From: Bradyrhizobium sp. Gha
Lineage (GTDB): Bacteria; Pseudomonadota; Alphaproteobacteria; Rhizobiales; Xanthobacteraceae
DNA: 64,000 nt
Direction: 5' to 3'
Assembly: GCF_900113735.1 (NCBI RefSeq)
Contig: NZ_FOQM01000017.1
Span: forward strand, 92,061 to 156,060
Below are positions 45,692-54,218 of this stretch, one piece after another; positions within the stretch are counted from its first letter, which is position 1, and the number at the start of each line of letters is the position of its first letter. The notes under the pieces were generated by a model that worked only from the letters and a program-made list of their open reading frames with translations, searched no databases and had not been told where the DNA came from. Made by a program: the position numbers and the translations under genes.

Positions 45692-46839
45692 TGACTGCGC
45701 CCTTGAAGAATTCCGCCCCCGTCAATGTCGACGTCGCGCTCGGCGATCGCGCCTATGACATCGTTATCGGCCGTGGCGTGCTCGCTTCGCTGGGCGAGCG
45801 CGTTGCCGCCTTGCGCCCCGGTGTGCGCACCGCGATTGTGACGGATCGCACGGTGGCAAAATACTGGCTCGAGCCGACGGAAGCCTCGCTCGCAGCCGCC
45901 GGCATTCCGACCTCGCGGGTCGTCGTCGAGGAAGGCGAAATCTCAAAAACCTATGCTGGCCTGGAAAAGGTCAGCGAGGCCCTGATCGCTGCAAAAATCG
46001 AGCGCAACGATCTCGTCATCGCGCTCGGCGGTGGCGTGGTCGGCGATCTCGCCGGCTTTGCCGCCGCGATCCTGCGCCGCGGCGTCGATTTCGTGCAGGT
46101 GCCGACCTCGCTGCTGGCGCAGGTCGATTCCAGCGTCGGCGGCAAGACCGGCATCAACTCGCCGCAGGGCAAGAATCTGCTCGGCGCCTTCCACCAGCCG
46201 GTGCTGGTCATTGCCGATACCGCCGTGCTCGACACGCTGTCGCCGCGGCAATTCCGCGCCGGCTATGCCGAGGTCGCCAAATACGGCGTGCTCGGTGACG
46301 AAGCCTTCTTCACCTGGCTGGAGAAGAATCATTCCGACATCTTCAAGGGCGGCTCGGCGCGCGAGCATGCGATCGCGACCTCCTGCCGTGCCAAGGCGGG
46401 CGTGGTCTCGCGCGATGAGCGCGAGACCGGTGAGCGCGCGCTGCTCAATCTCGGCCACACCTTCGGCCATGCGCTGGAAGCCGCGACCGGCTTCTCGGAT
46501 CGCCTGTTCCATGGTGAGGGCGTCGCCATCGGCATGACGCTGGCGGCGCAGTTCTCGGCCAGGCTCGGCATGATCGGCGAGGCCGACGCGGCCCGCGTCG
46601 AACGTCACCTAGTCGAGGCCGGCTTGCCGACGCGCTTGCAGGACATCGCCGGCTTTGCCCAGGAAGGCCTTGCGGACGCCGACGCGGTGATGGCGCTGAT
46701 GGCGCAGGACAAGAAGGTCAAGCGCGGCAAGCTCACCTTCATCCTGCTGGAGGCCGTGGGGCGCGCCGTCATCGCCAAGGATGTCGAGCCGGCGCCGGTG
46801 CGCGACTTCCTGAAAGAAAAGCTCGCTCAGAAGCCGTGA
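45691..46839 (+). CDS. aroB: 3-dehydroquinate synthase
   Basis: A 382-residue NAD- and metal-dependent enzyme that makes 3-dehydroquinate from DAHP. EEGEISKTYAGLEKV, GGGVVGDLAGFAAA, QVPTSLLAQVDSSVGGKTGIN and NLGHTFGHALE (metal-binding histidine) are all present. Start ATG 45691 overlaps the aroK stop; a TTG three bases up is less likely. Coupled with aroK. Confidence 0.97.
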   Translation: MTAPLKNSAPVNVDVALGDRAYDIVIGRGVLASLGERVAALRPGVRTAIVTDRTVAKYWLEPTEASLAAAGIPTSRVVVEEGEISKTYAGLEKVSEALIAAKIERNDLVIALGGGVVGDLAGFAAAILRRGVDFVQVPTSLLAQVDSSVGGKTGINSPQGKNLLGAFHQPVLVIADTAVLDTLSPRQFRAGYAEVAKYGVLGDEAFFTWLEKNHSDIFKGGSAREHAIATSCRAKAGVVSRDERETGERALLNLGHTFGHALEAATGFSDRLFHGEGVAIGMTLAAQFSARLGMIGEADAARVERHLVEAGLPTRLQDIAGFAQEGLADADAVMALMAQDKKVKRGKLTFILLEAVGRAVIAKDVEPAPVRDFLKEKLAQKP

Positions 46840-46868
46840 TGCGCGGCTGAATCGCGGTAGAGTGCTGC

Positions 46869-48173
46869 ATGGACTGGCTCGGCTTCACCATCGTCATCAT
46901 CTGCCTGCTGGTATCGGGCTTCTTCGCCGCGAGCGAGACCGCGCTAACCGGCGCCTCCCGCGCCAGCATGCTGCGCCTGTCCAAGCAAGGTAACCGCGAT
47001 GCCGACGTGGTCTCGCAGCTGCTCGACATGCGCGAGCGCCTGATCGGAGCGCTGCTGCTCGGCAACAACATCGCCAATATCACCGCCTCCGCGCTCGCCA
47101 CCTCCATCTTCACGGGGTGGTTCGGCGATGTCGGCGTGCTCTATGCCACCGGCGTGATGACGGCCCTGGTCGTGATCTTCGCCGAAGTGCTGCCCAAGAC
47201 CATCGCCATCAACGCGCCTGATCGCATGGCGCTGGCGGTCGCGCGCCCGATGCGGCTGACCATGTATGTGCTGGGGCCGCTGCTGCGCGTGGTGGAAGTC
47301 ATCGTGCGCGTGTTGATGCGCCTGTTCGGCCTCGCCGGCGAGCACCAGGCGATCCTGTCGCCGACCGAGCGCCTGCGCGGCGCGGTCGACTTGCTGCATC
47401 ATGAGGGCAAGGTCGAGAAGCAGGACCGCGACATGCTCGGCGGCCTCCTCGACCTGCGCGAGCTCCAGGTCTCCGACGTCATGATCCATCGCACCGAGAT
47501 GATGATGATCAACGCCGATCTGCCGGCCGAGGAGCTGGTGCGCGAGGTGCTGGCGACCGAATACACCCGCATCCCGCTCTGGCGCGAGAAGCCGGAGAAC
47601 ATCATCGGCGTGCTCCACGCCAAGGATCTGTTGCGCGCGATCCGGGCATCCGACGGTGATACATCGCGCATCGACGCCTCGACCATCGCGCTGCCGCCGT
47701 GGTTCGTGCCGGAAATGCGCCCCGTCTCCGAGCAGCTGAAGGCCTTCCGCCGGCGCAAGACCCATTTCGCGCTCGTGGTCGACGAGTATGGCGAAGTTGA
47801 AGGTCTCGTGACGCTGGAAGACATCCTGGAAGAGATCGTCGGTGACATCTCCGACGAGCATGACGTCGTGGTCGCGGGCGTACGCGCCCAGCCGGATGGC
47901 TCCGTCGTGGTCGACGGCTCGGTGCCGATCCGCGACCTCAACCGCGCCATGGACTGGCGCCTGCCCGACGAAGAGGCAACCACGGTTGCCGGCCTCGTCA
48001 TTCACGAAGCGCGCTCGATCCCCGACCGCGGCCAGAGCTTTACCTTCCACGGTTTCCGCTTCCGCGTCCTCCGCCGGGAACGCAACCGCATCACCGCGCT
48101 CCGTATTTCACCGGTGTCACGCGAGGCGGAGATGGAGGGAGCAAAGCCGAGACGGGCAGGGACGTCGTTTTGA
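46869..48173 (+). CDS. HlyC/CorC family transporter (CNNM-CBS-CorC_HlyC)
   Basis: A 434-residue membrane protein. The N-terminal CNNM/DUF21 domain (residues 1-190, starting LGFTIVIICLLVSGFFAASETAL in pieces) has four hydrophobic helices. A CBS pair follows at about 205-330 (VMIHRTEMMMI, FALVVDEYGEVEGLVTLEDILEEIVG) and a CorC_HlyC domain at the C-terminus. Members handle magnesium or cobalt export. It is 29 bases downstream of aroB, probably in the same operon. Confidence 0.93.
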   Translation: MDWLGFTIVIICLLVSGFFAASETALTGASRASMLRLSKQGNRDADVVSQLLDMRERLIGALLLGNNIANITASALATSIFTGWFGDVGVLYATGVMTALVVIFAEVLPKTIAINAPDRMALAVARPMRLTMYVLGPLLRVVEVIVRVLMRLFGLAGEHQAILSPTERLRGAVDLLHHEGKVEKQDRDMLGGLLDLRELQVSDVMIHRTEMMMINADLPAEELVREVLATEYTRIPLWREKPENIIGVLHAKDLLRAIRASDGDTSRIDASTIALPPWFVPEMRPVSEQLKAFRRRKTHFALVVDEYGEVEGLVTLEDILEEIVGDISDEHDVVVAGVRAQPDGSVVVDGSVPIRDLNRAMDWRLPDEEATTVAGLVIHEARSIPDRGQSFTFHGFRFRVLRRERNRITALRISPVSREAEMEGAKPRRAGTSF

Positions 48174-48189
48174 CGCAGCACGGCGGAGC

Positions 48190-48474
48190 TTACGTCCCGC
48201 CTTCCCCCGGCGCCTGCGCGTGGATTGCCAGCGCATGCACGCTGCCGGAAAGTTCCGCCGCCAGCGCCGCATTTATCATGCGGTGACGGTCGACCCGGCT
48301 CTTCCCTTCGAAGGCTTGAGACACGATATGAACGCGGAAGTGCGTCTCGCCGCTCGGCCGATGGCCGGCGTGGCCCTCATGCAAATGCGACTCGTCGACG
48401 ACTTGCAGGCTTTCGGGGGTGAAAGCTTCCTGCAACTTGTTGCTGATAGTGTCTTTCATAGCCATGAGTGCCAT
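48190..48474 (-). CDS. BolA family protein
   Basis: A 94-residue BolA-like protein, or 89 if ATG 48459 is used. The core VVDESHLHEGHAGHRPSGETHFRV and the FEGKSRVDRHRMINAALAAEL block are typical. BolA proteins partner with monothiol glutaredoxins in iron-sulfur and stress biology. It is divergent from the J-domain gene, a pair often conserved in Rhizobiales. No strong ribosome site decides the start. Confidence 0.92.
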   Translation of the reverse strand: MALMAMKDTISNKLQEAFTPESLQVVDESHLHEGHAGHRPSGETHFRVHIVSQAFEGKSRVDRHRMINAALAAELSGSVHALAIHAQAPGEGGT

Positions 48475-48570
48475 TAAGGGACGCGATCGCAGCCCGTCAA
48501 CTCCCGGGGTGTGGAGCTAATTGCAATGTCAAGACTTGAAGGTTTTTGCATTGCGTAGTCAAAGTCAGCC

Positions 48571-49203
48571 ATGCCGATCGATTCATCAAAGTTCTTCGAC
48601 TCCATCCGCGTGAAGCCGCGGGGCAAGCAGCCCGAGGTGAAGCCGCGCGACACCGTGGTGGCCTGCGAATGGACCGGGTGCCAGAACAAGGGCGCGCACC
48701 GCGCGCCGAAGGGGCGCGATAACCAGCGCGAATACTGGCACTTCTGCCTCGACCACGTGCGCGAGTACAACCAGAACTACAATTTCTTCTCAGGCATGAA
48801 TGCCGACGCCGTCGCGCGCTATCAGAAGGACGCGCTGACCGGCCATCGTCCAACCTGGAAGATGGGCGCCAATGGCGGCAAGAAGGGTGCGGAAGCCGAG
48901 ATCGACATGGCGTCCGATCCGTTCAGCATGTTCAGTGAGATCAACGGCCGCGCCAGTTGGCGGAAGGGTCCGGAGGCCGAGCCCAAGGCCGAAACGCGCA
49001 AGGTCATGAACGCGGAGCGCAAGGCGCTTCAGGTCATGGGCCTCGGCCCGAATTCCACGCTCGCCGACGTCAAGGCCAAGTACAAGGCCCTGGTGAAGCA
49101 GCACCATCCCGACGCCAACGGCGGCGACCGCTCGACGGAAGATCGCCTGATCGAGATCATCAAGGCGTATAACTATCTGAAGACGGTGGTGCGGGAGGCC
49201 TGA
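48571..49203 (+). CDS. J-domain protein with N-terminal Cys/His cluster
   Basis: A 210-residue DnaJ-domain protein. The C-terminal J domain covers about 145-208 (ERKALQVMGLGPNSTLADVKAKYKALVKQ) with HPD at 179-181, the motif that stimulates DnaK. The N-terminal part is not in standard DnaJ: it has Cys32, Cys37, His43, Cys59 and His62 within CEWTGCQNKGAHRAP and WHFCLDH, a pattern that could bind zinc. No G/F or client domain is present. It is the divergent partner of bolA. Confidence 0.9.
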   Translation: MPIDSSKFFDSIRVKPRGKQPEVKPRDTVVACEWTGCQNKGAHRAPKGRDNQREYWHFCLDHVREYNQNYNFFSGMNADAVARYQKDALTGHRPTWKMGANGGKKGAEAEIDMASDPFSMFSEINGRASWRKGPEAEPKAETRKVMNAERKALQVMGLGPNSTLADVKAKYKALVKQHHPDANGGDRSTEDRLIEIIKAYNYLKTVVREA

Positions 49204-49254
49204 GGCCTCTTGCCTGGGTCGTAGGTGCGAGGTACCTCGGCGCCACACCGTCGG

Positions 49255-49395
49255 TGTCGTCCCTGCGGACGCAGGGACCCATAACCCCAGGGAGAGGTTT
49301 GGCGAACACTCGCGGTGAAGTCTTCGCTCGTGCTGGACACCTTCAATTCATCGATAGATCACGCGGTATGGTTCCCTGCGTTCGCAGGGACGACA
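49255..49395. repeat. TGTCGTCCC-family palindromic repeat
   Basis: Arms at 49255-49283 and 49367-49395 are inverted copies with a few mismatches. It shares CCCATAACCCCAGGGAG with the copy at 29881. It lies in the 240-base space between the J-domain gene and the convergent citrate-synthase-like gene. Confidence 0.85.
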
Positions 49396-49444
49396 GCGGA
49401 GCACCTGGCTCCGCCGTCGCGGTTCATTCGCGCGTCTTCACGCC

Positions 49445-50539
49445 TCACATCTCCGGCATCGCCCCCACATACGACGAGCTCGGCCGGATCAACCGACCCG
49501 TGCGCTGCTGCTCGCGCGCATGCGCGGTCCAGCCGGCGGCGCGCGCGACGGCGAAGATCGGCGTGAACGCCTGCCGCGGGATCGCCAGCGCGTCGAGCAG
49601 GATCGCGGTGAAGAACTCGACATTGGTCTCCAGCGGCCGCTCCGGATTCTTCTTGCGCAGCGCGGCGCGGACATAGGCCTCGACCTCGCCGGCAAACGGC
49701 AAATCGATGCCGGTGGACGCGAGCGCCTCGACCGCGGACTTGAGCACGTCGGCGCGCGGATCGCGGACGCGATAGACACGGTGGCCGAAACCCATCATCC
49801 GCTCGCCGCGCGCCAGTGCCGCGTCGACCCAGGGCTGGATGCGCTCGCGCGAGCCGATCGCATCGAGCATTTCCAGCACCGGCTCCGGCGCGCCGCCATG
49901 CAGCGGTCCCGTCAGCGCGCAATAACCGGCGGTGACGGCGGCGAACAGATCGGCCTGCGTCGAGGCGACCACGCGCGTGGCGAAGGTCGAGGCGTTCATG
50001 CCATGATCGCTGGCGGTGACGAGATAGGCATCGAGCGCGGCGACCTCGCCCGCAGCGGGCGCACGCCCATGCAGCATGCGCAGAGTATCGGCCGCGTGGC
50101 TCACGGTCGGATCTGGCGCGACCGGATCGAGCCCTTTCGCGCGCCGGACCAGTGCGCCCGCGATCACCGGAAATGCGCCGACGATGGTGGCTTCGTGCGC
50201 GAGGCCGTGCTCGGCGCGCAGGCCCGCGACCGCCGCACGAAATCCATCGACGATGCCCATACCCTGAGCCGACGGCAGCAACTCCGAGAGCCGCGCAAAG
50301 GCGCGCTCGCGCGCAGCCCCCACGCTTGCCCGGACATTGGCTTCGCTCAGGGTGCTCCCGGTCGCGCCATTCCAGAGCCGGGCGGTGACGCCCTCGAAAC
50401 TCGAGACAGCGGCGAGGCGGCCGACAGGCTCGCCGGCAATGATCAGTTCGCCGCGCTCGCCGTCGACATGGCTCAGCACGGTTTCGGCTGCGGGAACGCC
50501 GTCCAGCCCGATCTGGCTTTTGGTGAGGTGGATGTTCAT
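49445..50539 (-). CDS. Citrate synthase/methylcitrate synthase-like protein with Asp-to-Glu active-site change
   Basis: A 364-residue citrate-synthase-fold protein that would condense an acyl-CoA with a 2-oxo acid. Catalytic His214 (GPLHGGA) and His253 (GFGHRVY) are present. The usual catalytic Asp of NVDF is Glu308 (NVEFF), so activity may be reduced or altered. ATG 50539 follows GGGAG; the frame opens at 50557. It is divergent from a second citrate-synthase-like gene fused to a DNA-binding domain, 78 bases away, and both may act together. Confidence 0.88.
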   Translation of the reverse strand: MNIHLTKSQIGLDGVPAAETVLSHVDGERGELIIAGEPVGRLAAVSSFEGVTARLWNGATGSTLSEANVRASVGAARERAFARLSELLPSAQGMGIVDGFRAAVAGLRAEHGLAHEATIVGAFPVIAGALVRRAKGLDPVAPDPTVSHAADTLRMLHGRAPAAGEVAALDAYLVTASDHGMNASTFATRVVASTQADLFAAVTAGYCALTGPLHGGAPEPVLEMLDAIGSRERIQPWVDAALARGERMMGFGHRVYRVRDPRADVLKSAVEALASTGIDLPFAGEVEAYVRAALRKKNPERPLETNVEFFTAILLDALAIPRQAFTPIFAVARAAGWTAHAREQQRTGRLIRPSSSYVGAMPEM

Positions 50540-50588
50540 GGCAAATCTCCCTTGCACTGCATCAAGGGAGAATTGAACCTCTCGACAG

Positions 50589-50612
50589 ATTGATCAATCT
50601 TGATTACATCAA
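50589..50612. promoter_or_regulatory. Palindromic operator candidate between the citrate-synthase-like genes
   Basis: A perfect 10-bp palindrome ATTGATCAAT (50589-50598) and an adjacent inverted repeat TTGAT-TAC-ATCAA (50600-50612) lie in a 78-base divergent spacer, just upstream of the HTH-fusion gene. They are candidate binding sites for that HTH. Confidence 0.5.
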
Positions 50613-50617
50613 TCAAT

Positions 50618-51835
50618 ATGAAAAATTTTGACGGCCTTTATCTCTCAGCCCGGGAAGCGGCTGCCGAGCTCGCGATCTCGCCCGCCACGCTCTACGCCTA
50701 TGTCAGCCGCGGCCTGATCCGCTCCGAGCCGACGCCGGATTCGCGCAAGAATCGCTATCGGGCCGAGGACGTCCGCGCCTTGAAGGAGCGCCGGGTGCCA
50801 TCGCCGGAGCCGCGCGGCTTGCGCAGCTTCGATGCCGATCTGCCCGTGATGGACACGGAGATTTCGACCATCACGGAGGAGGGCGCCATCTACCGCGGCG
50901 TCAACTGCGTCGATCTCGCTGAGAACGACACGCTGGAGCACACCGCAACGCTGCTCTGGGACGTCTCGGAGGTCGATCCTTTTGCTCCCGACAATCAGCC
51001 GAAAATCTCCGACGAGATGCGCGCCATCGCGGACGCCGCGCGCCGTGCCGCGCCGATCGATCGCGCCATCGCGGTGCTCGCGCTCGCGACCAGCGCAGAT
51101 TCGCGAGCCTTCACACGCGCGCCTGATGGCCGCGCGATGGTCGGCGGACGCATCGTCCGGCTGCTGGTCGCAACCATGCTCAATGCCGAGCCCTCGCCGG
51201 AGCCGCTGCATCAGCAGATCGCCCGGATCTGGGCACGCGACAACAAGCATGCGCCGGATTTGATCCGCCGCGTCCTCGTGCTGCTGGCCGACCACGAATT
51301 GAACGCCTCGACCTTCACAGCGCGCTGCGCGGCCTCGACCGGCCTCAATCTCTACGACTCCGTCATCGCCGGTCTCGCCGCGTTGAAAGGCCCGAAGCAC
51401 GGCGGCGCCGGCGTGCTGGCCTCGCAGCTCGTCAAGACCCTGGTCGATCGCGATGTGGAGCCGATGGTGCGCGAGCGCGTTGCGCTCGGTGAGCGGTTTC
51501 CGGGCTTCGGCCACGGCGTCTACAAGCACGGCGATCCCCGTGCGCAATCCCTGTTGAATGCGCTCGCGCGCGCCGGCGCACCGCGCAAATTCACCAAAGA
51601 GGTGCCGGAGCGGATCGCGGAGGCGACCGGGGAGTTCGTCAATATCGACTACGTGCTCGCCGTGCTCGCGCACGCACTGCGCCTGCCTGCCGGCAGCGAG
51701 CTCGCCCTGTTTGCCATGGCCCGCAGCGTCGGCTGGATCGCGCATGCGAGCGAGCAATTGCGGTTCGGCAGGCTGATCCGGCCGCGGGCAAGGTATGTGG
51801 GACCTGCCCCGGCAAGACGGGCGGGAAGCTCCTGA
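50618..51835 (+). CDS. Citrate-synthase-like protein fused to an N-terminal MerR-type HTH
   Basis: A 405-residue protein. Residues 9-55 are a MerR-type helix-turn-helix (LSAREAAAELAISPATLYAYVSRG then KNRYRAEDVRALKERR). A citrate-synthase domain covers about 75-400. The catalytic set is retained as His261 (GPKHGGA), His299 (GFGHGVY) and Asp344 (VNIDYV), but GHRVY of most relatives is GHGVY here. ATG 50618 is the first methionine in frame; TTG 50600 is possible. A metabolic enzyme with a DNA-binding head suggests a sensor-regulator; a transferred enzyme function is the alternative. Confidence 0.88.
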   Translation: MKNFDGLYLSAREAAAELAISPATLYAYVSRGLIRSEPTPDSRKNRYRAEDVRALKERRVPSPEPRGLRSFDADLPVMDTEISTITEEGAIYRGVNCVDLAENDTLEHTATLLWDVSEVDPFAPDNQPKISDEMRAIADAARRAAPIDRAIAVLALATSADSRAFTRAPDGRAMVGGRIVRLLVATMLNAEPSPEPLHQQIARIWARDNKHAPDLIRRVLVLLADHELNASTFTARCAASTGLNLYDSVIAGLAALKGPKHGGAGVLASQLVKTLVDRDVEPMVRERVALGERFPGFGHGVYKHGDPRAQSLLNALARAGAPRKFTKEVPERIAEATGEFVNIDYVLAVLAHALRLPAGSELALFAMARSVGWIAHASEQLRFGRLIRPRARYVGPAPARRAGSS

Positions 51836-51947
51836 TCGCTCCCGCTTGCGGTCCCGACCACGGCGGCAGCCCGAGGCGCTTAATTGCTTTCCGCCCCGTC
51901 CAGCTCCGGGCAGTTTTGCGGCTCCTTCGATCTCCTGGGAGCCATTT

Positions 51948-53339
51948 GTGTCGCAAGCCGCCGCTCTATCTCGCCGAAGCCGTCCCGTTCGCACGCTGTC
52001 CGAACTGAGTTCGACGATCGCGACGGCATACGCGCGCATCGAACGCGACCAGTACCGCAATTGCTGGATTCATGTCAGGCCGAAGGAAGAGGCGCTGGCG
52101 GAGGCCGACGCTCTCGCACGGCGTGCCGCGCAGGGTGAATTCCTGCCTCTCCTCGGTGTGCCGTTCGGCGTGAAGGACAACATCGACGTGGCGGGCATGC
52201 CGACCACGGCGGCCTGTCCCTCCTTCGCCCATGTTGCAGAGCGATCGGCCCGGTGCGTCGAGCGCCTCGTCGCGGCCGGCGCAATCTGTATCGGCAAGAC
52301 GAACCTGGATCAGTTCGCCACCGGGCTGTCAGGCGCCCGATCACCTCACGGCACCTGCCCTAGCGTCGCCGATGACGGCTACATCTCGGGCGGGTCGAGT
52401 TCGGGCTCGGCCGTCGCCGTGGCTGCCGGCCACGTTGCTTTTTCACTCGGCACCGACACCGGCGGCTCGGGCCGGGTACCGGCAGGTTTCAACGGCATCA
52501 TCGGAATCAAGCCGACCGTCGGGCTTGTCTCATCCCGCGGGCTCGTTCCGAACTGCCCGACGCTCGATTGTCCGTCGATCTTCTGCAATTCGGTCTCCGA
52601 GGGCAGATTGCTGCTGGAACTGATCGAGGGCTTCGACGAGGAAGATCCGTACAGCCGTGAAGCGCGCGACCCGTCATCCGCCGTCCCCCCCGAATTCCGC
52701 TTCGGACGCATTTCCGCCCCTCAGCTCGATTCATTCGGGTCGCCCGAATGCGACGGGCTTTACGAGCAGGCGTGCGAGCGGCTGGTGGGCCTGGGAGGCA
52801 AGGCCCGCGAGATCGACTTCAAGCCCTTCGCCGAGGCAGGCGAAATGCTGTTCTCGGGCCCCTGGATCGCCGAACGCTACGCGGCAATCAGCAGGCTCTT
52901 TGACATCGATCACGGCCATCTGCTGGAGGTGACGCGCAAGGTCCTGCATTGCGCGGCCGAGTTTACCGCGGCTGATGCATTCGCTGCGCAACATCGACTC
53001 CTGCAGTTGCGGCGGCAGGTCCGGCAGCTCTTCGAGCAGATCGACGTCCTCATCGTGCCGACTGCGCCGCGTCCTTTCACCATTGCGGAGATGCTGGAAG
53101 ACCCCGTCACGCTCAATACGCGTCTGGGACACTACTCCTACGCCGTCAATCTCCTGGATCTGTGCGCGGTGGCGCTTCCCAACGCGACGCTCGCCGGTGG
53201 CATGCCGATGGGCGTCACCCTGCTGGCACCCGCATGGCATGATCACGCGCTCCTGGACTTCGCCTCGCGATGGCAGCGGGACAATGGCGCCGCTTTGTTC
53301 GGTCTGAATGTCTATTCGCGTGCGCGCGCCAGAGCATGA
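51948..53339 (+). CDS. Amidase signature enzyme, AtzF/allophanate-hydrolase-like, without the C-terminal domain
   Basis: A 463-residue amidase. The Ser-cisSer-Lys triad is Lys76 (VPFGVKDNID), Ser150 (GGSSSGSA) and Ser174 (TDTGGSGRVPA), with the same spacing I recall for AtzF (91/165/189). The regions KTNLDQFATGLSGARSPHG and LDCPSIF are close to allophanate hydrolases, but those usually have an extra C-terminal domain that is missing here. GTG 51948 follows GGGAG; the frame opens at 51795 inside the preceding gene. The stop codon lies in a repeat hairpin. Convergent with the Crp-type gene and its transporter. Confidence 0.88.
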   Translation: MSQAAALSRRSRPVRTLSELSSTIATAYARIERDQYRNCWIHVRPKEEALAEADALARRAAQGEFLPLLGVPFGVKDNIDVAGMPTTAACPSFAHVAERSARCVERLVAAGAICIGKTNLDQFATGLSGARSPHGTCPSVADDGYISGGSSSGSAVAVAAGHVAFSLGTDTGGSGRVPAGFNGIIGIKPTVGLVSSRGLVPNCPTLDCPSIFCNSVSEGRLLLELIEGFDEEDPYSREARDPSSAVPPEFRFGRISAPQLDSFGSPECDGLYEQACERLVGLGGKAREIDFKPFAEAGEMLFSGPWIAERYAAISRLFDIDHGHLLEVTRKVLHCAAEFTAADAFAAQHRLLQLRRQVRQLFEQIDVLIVPTAPRPFTIAEMLEDPVTLNTRLGHYSYAVNLLDLCAVALPNATLAGGMPMGVTLLAPAWHDHALLDFASRWQRDNGAALFGLNVYSRARARA

Positions 53340-53433
53340 TCCGGAAAAGTGCGTAGCGGTTTTCCGAAAAGATCATGCTCGAACAATAATCTAAAGCGCG
53401 ATGACGATTCATCCTAATCTCATCGCGCTTTAG
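53332..53433. repeat. Two-hairpin palindromic repeat, copy B, overlapping stop codons of both flanking genes
   Basis: Hairpin 1 pairs GAGCATGATC... (from 53332) with ...GATCATGCTC (to 53380). Hairpin 2 is a perfect 14-bp stem, 53391-53404 with 53420-53433. The amidase stop (53337-53339) lies in the first left arm, and the stop of the Crp-type gene (53430-53432) in the last right arm. Same layout as 27094-27180. Likely a bidirectional terminator as well as a dispersed repeat. Confidence 0.85.
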
Positions 53434-54155
53434 ACGATTTCGAGGTCGAGGGCGCGCAAGTTCAGAATGACGATCAGGCCTTTGTCGTAGCGGATGACGC
53501 CTCGTGCCTGCATGCGAGACAGCTGCACCGTCACCCACTGCCGCGTCGCGCCAATCAGGTTGGCGAGATCGCCGTGGGTGAAGGGAATGCCGAGCACGAT
53601 CTCGCGGCCGTGCTGCGCGCCGTAGATATTCGAGAGAAAGATCAGCAGGCGCTGCAACCGCTCGGTCACCGATCGCGTGCCGAGCATTTGCGCCATGGCC
53701 GAGTAACACCTCGCCTTGAAGGCCAGTGCATCCAGCAGCGCAACCGCGATGGTCGCCGACCGAAGTGCAAGCTCGCGCAGAGCGGGGCCAGGCAGAAACA
53801 GCAGCCGGCTGCGCTCGACGGCAACCGACGACCACATATGCGCGCCGGCTCCGAAGAGGTCCGGGCCGCCGACGAAATTGCCGCCGAACCAGTAGGCCAG
53901 CGTCACCTCACGCCCCGAGGGTGCTGCGTAATAGCTGCGGATCCGGCCGGATTCGATCAGATAGATGCCATTCTGCGTGTCGCCCTGGCGCCAGATATGC
54001 TTGCCGGCTTCCCGAACCTCGTGGCGACCGATGGCCAGCACCCGGCGCCGGTCAGCCTCATCAAGGGGATCGAGAAGGCCCGGCAGGGACCTGACCAGAG
54101 CATCCGACTCCGCCAGCATGATCCCGGCCGTGGTCCTGAGAGTTGCCGCTGACAT
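53430..54155 (-). CDS. Crp/Fnr-family transcriptional regulator
   Basis: A 241-residue regulator. The cyclic-nucleotide-binding-type beta-roll covers about 30-145 (IWRQGDTQNGIYLIESGRIRSYYAAPSGREVTLAYW). A Crp-type HTH follows at about 165-230 (IPFTHGDLANLIGATRQWVTVQLSRMQARGVI). There are no Cys clusters for an iron-sulfur sensor. GAGGGAG precedes the ATG. It is 63 bases downstream of the ABC ATPase gene and convergent with the amidase, so it may control this cluster. Confidence 0.92.
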   Translation of the reverse strand: MSAATLRTTAGIMLAESDALVRSLPGLLDPLDEADRRRVLAIGRHEVREAGKHIWRQGDTQNGIYLIESGRIRSYYAAPSGREVTLAYWFGGNFVGGPDLFGAGAHMWSSVAVERSRLLFLPGPALRELALRSATIAVALLDALAFKARCYSAMAQMLGTRSVTERLQRLLIFLSNIYGAQHGREIVLGIPFTHGDLANLIGATRQWVTVQLSRMQARGVIRYDKGLIVILNLRALDLEIV

Positions 54156-54218
54156 CTGCCCGCTCCCTCATTGCTGGAGCAGATCCATTCAAGAGCCATG
54201 CCAGCTCGGTGCGCTGGT

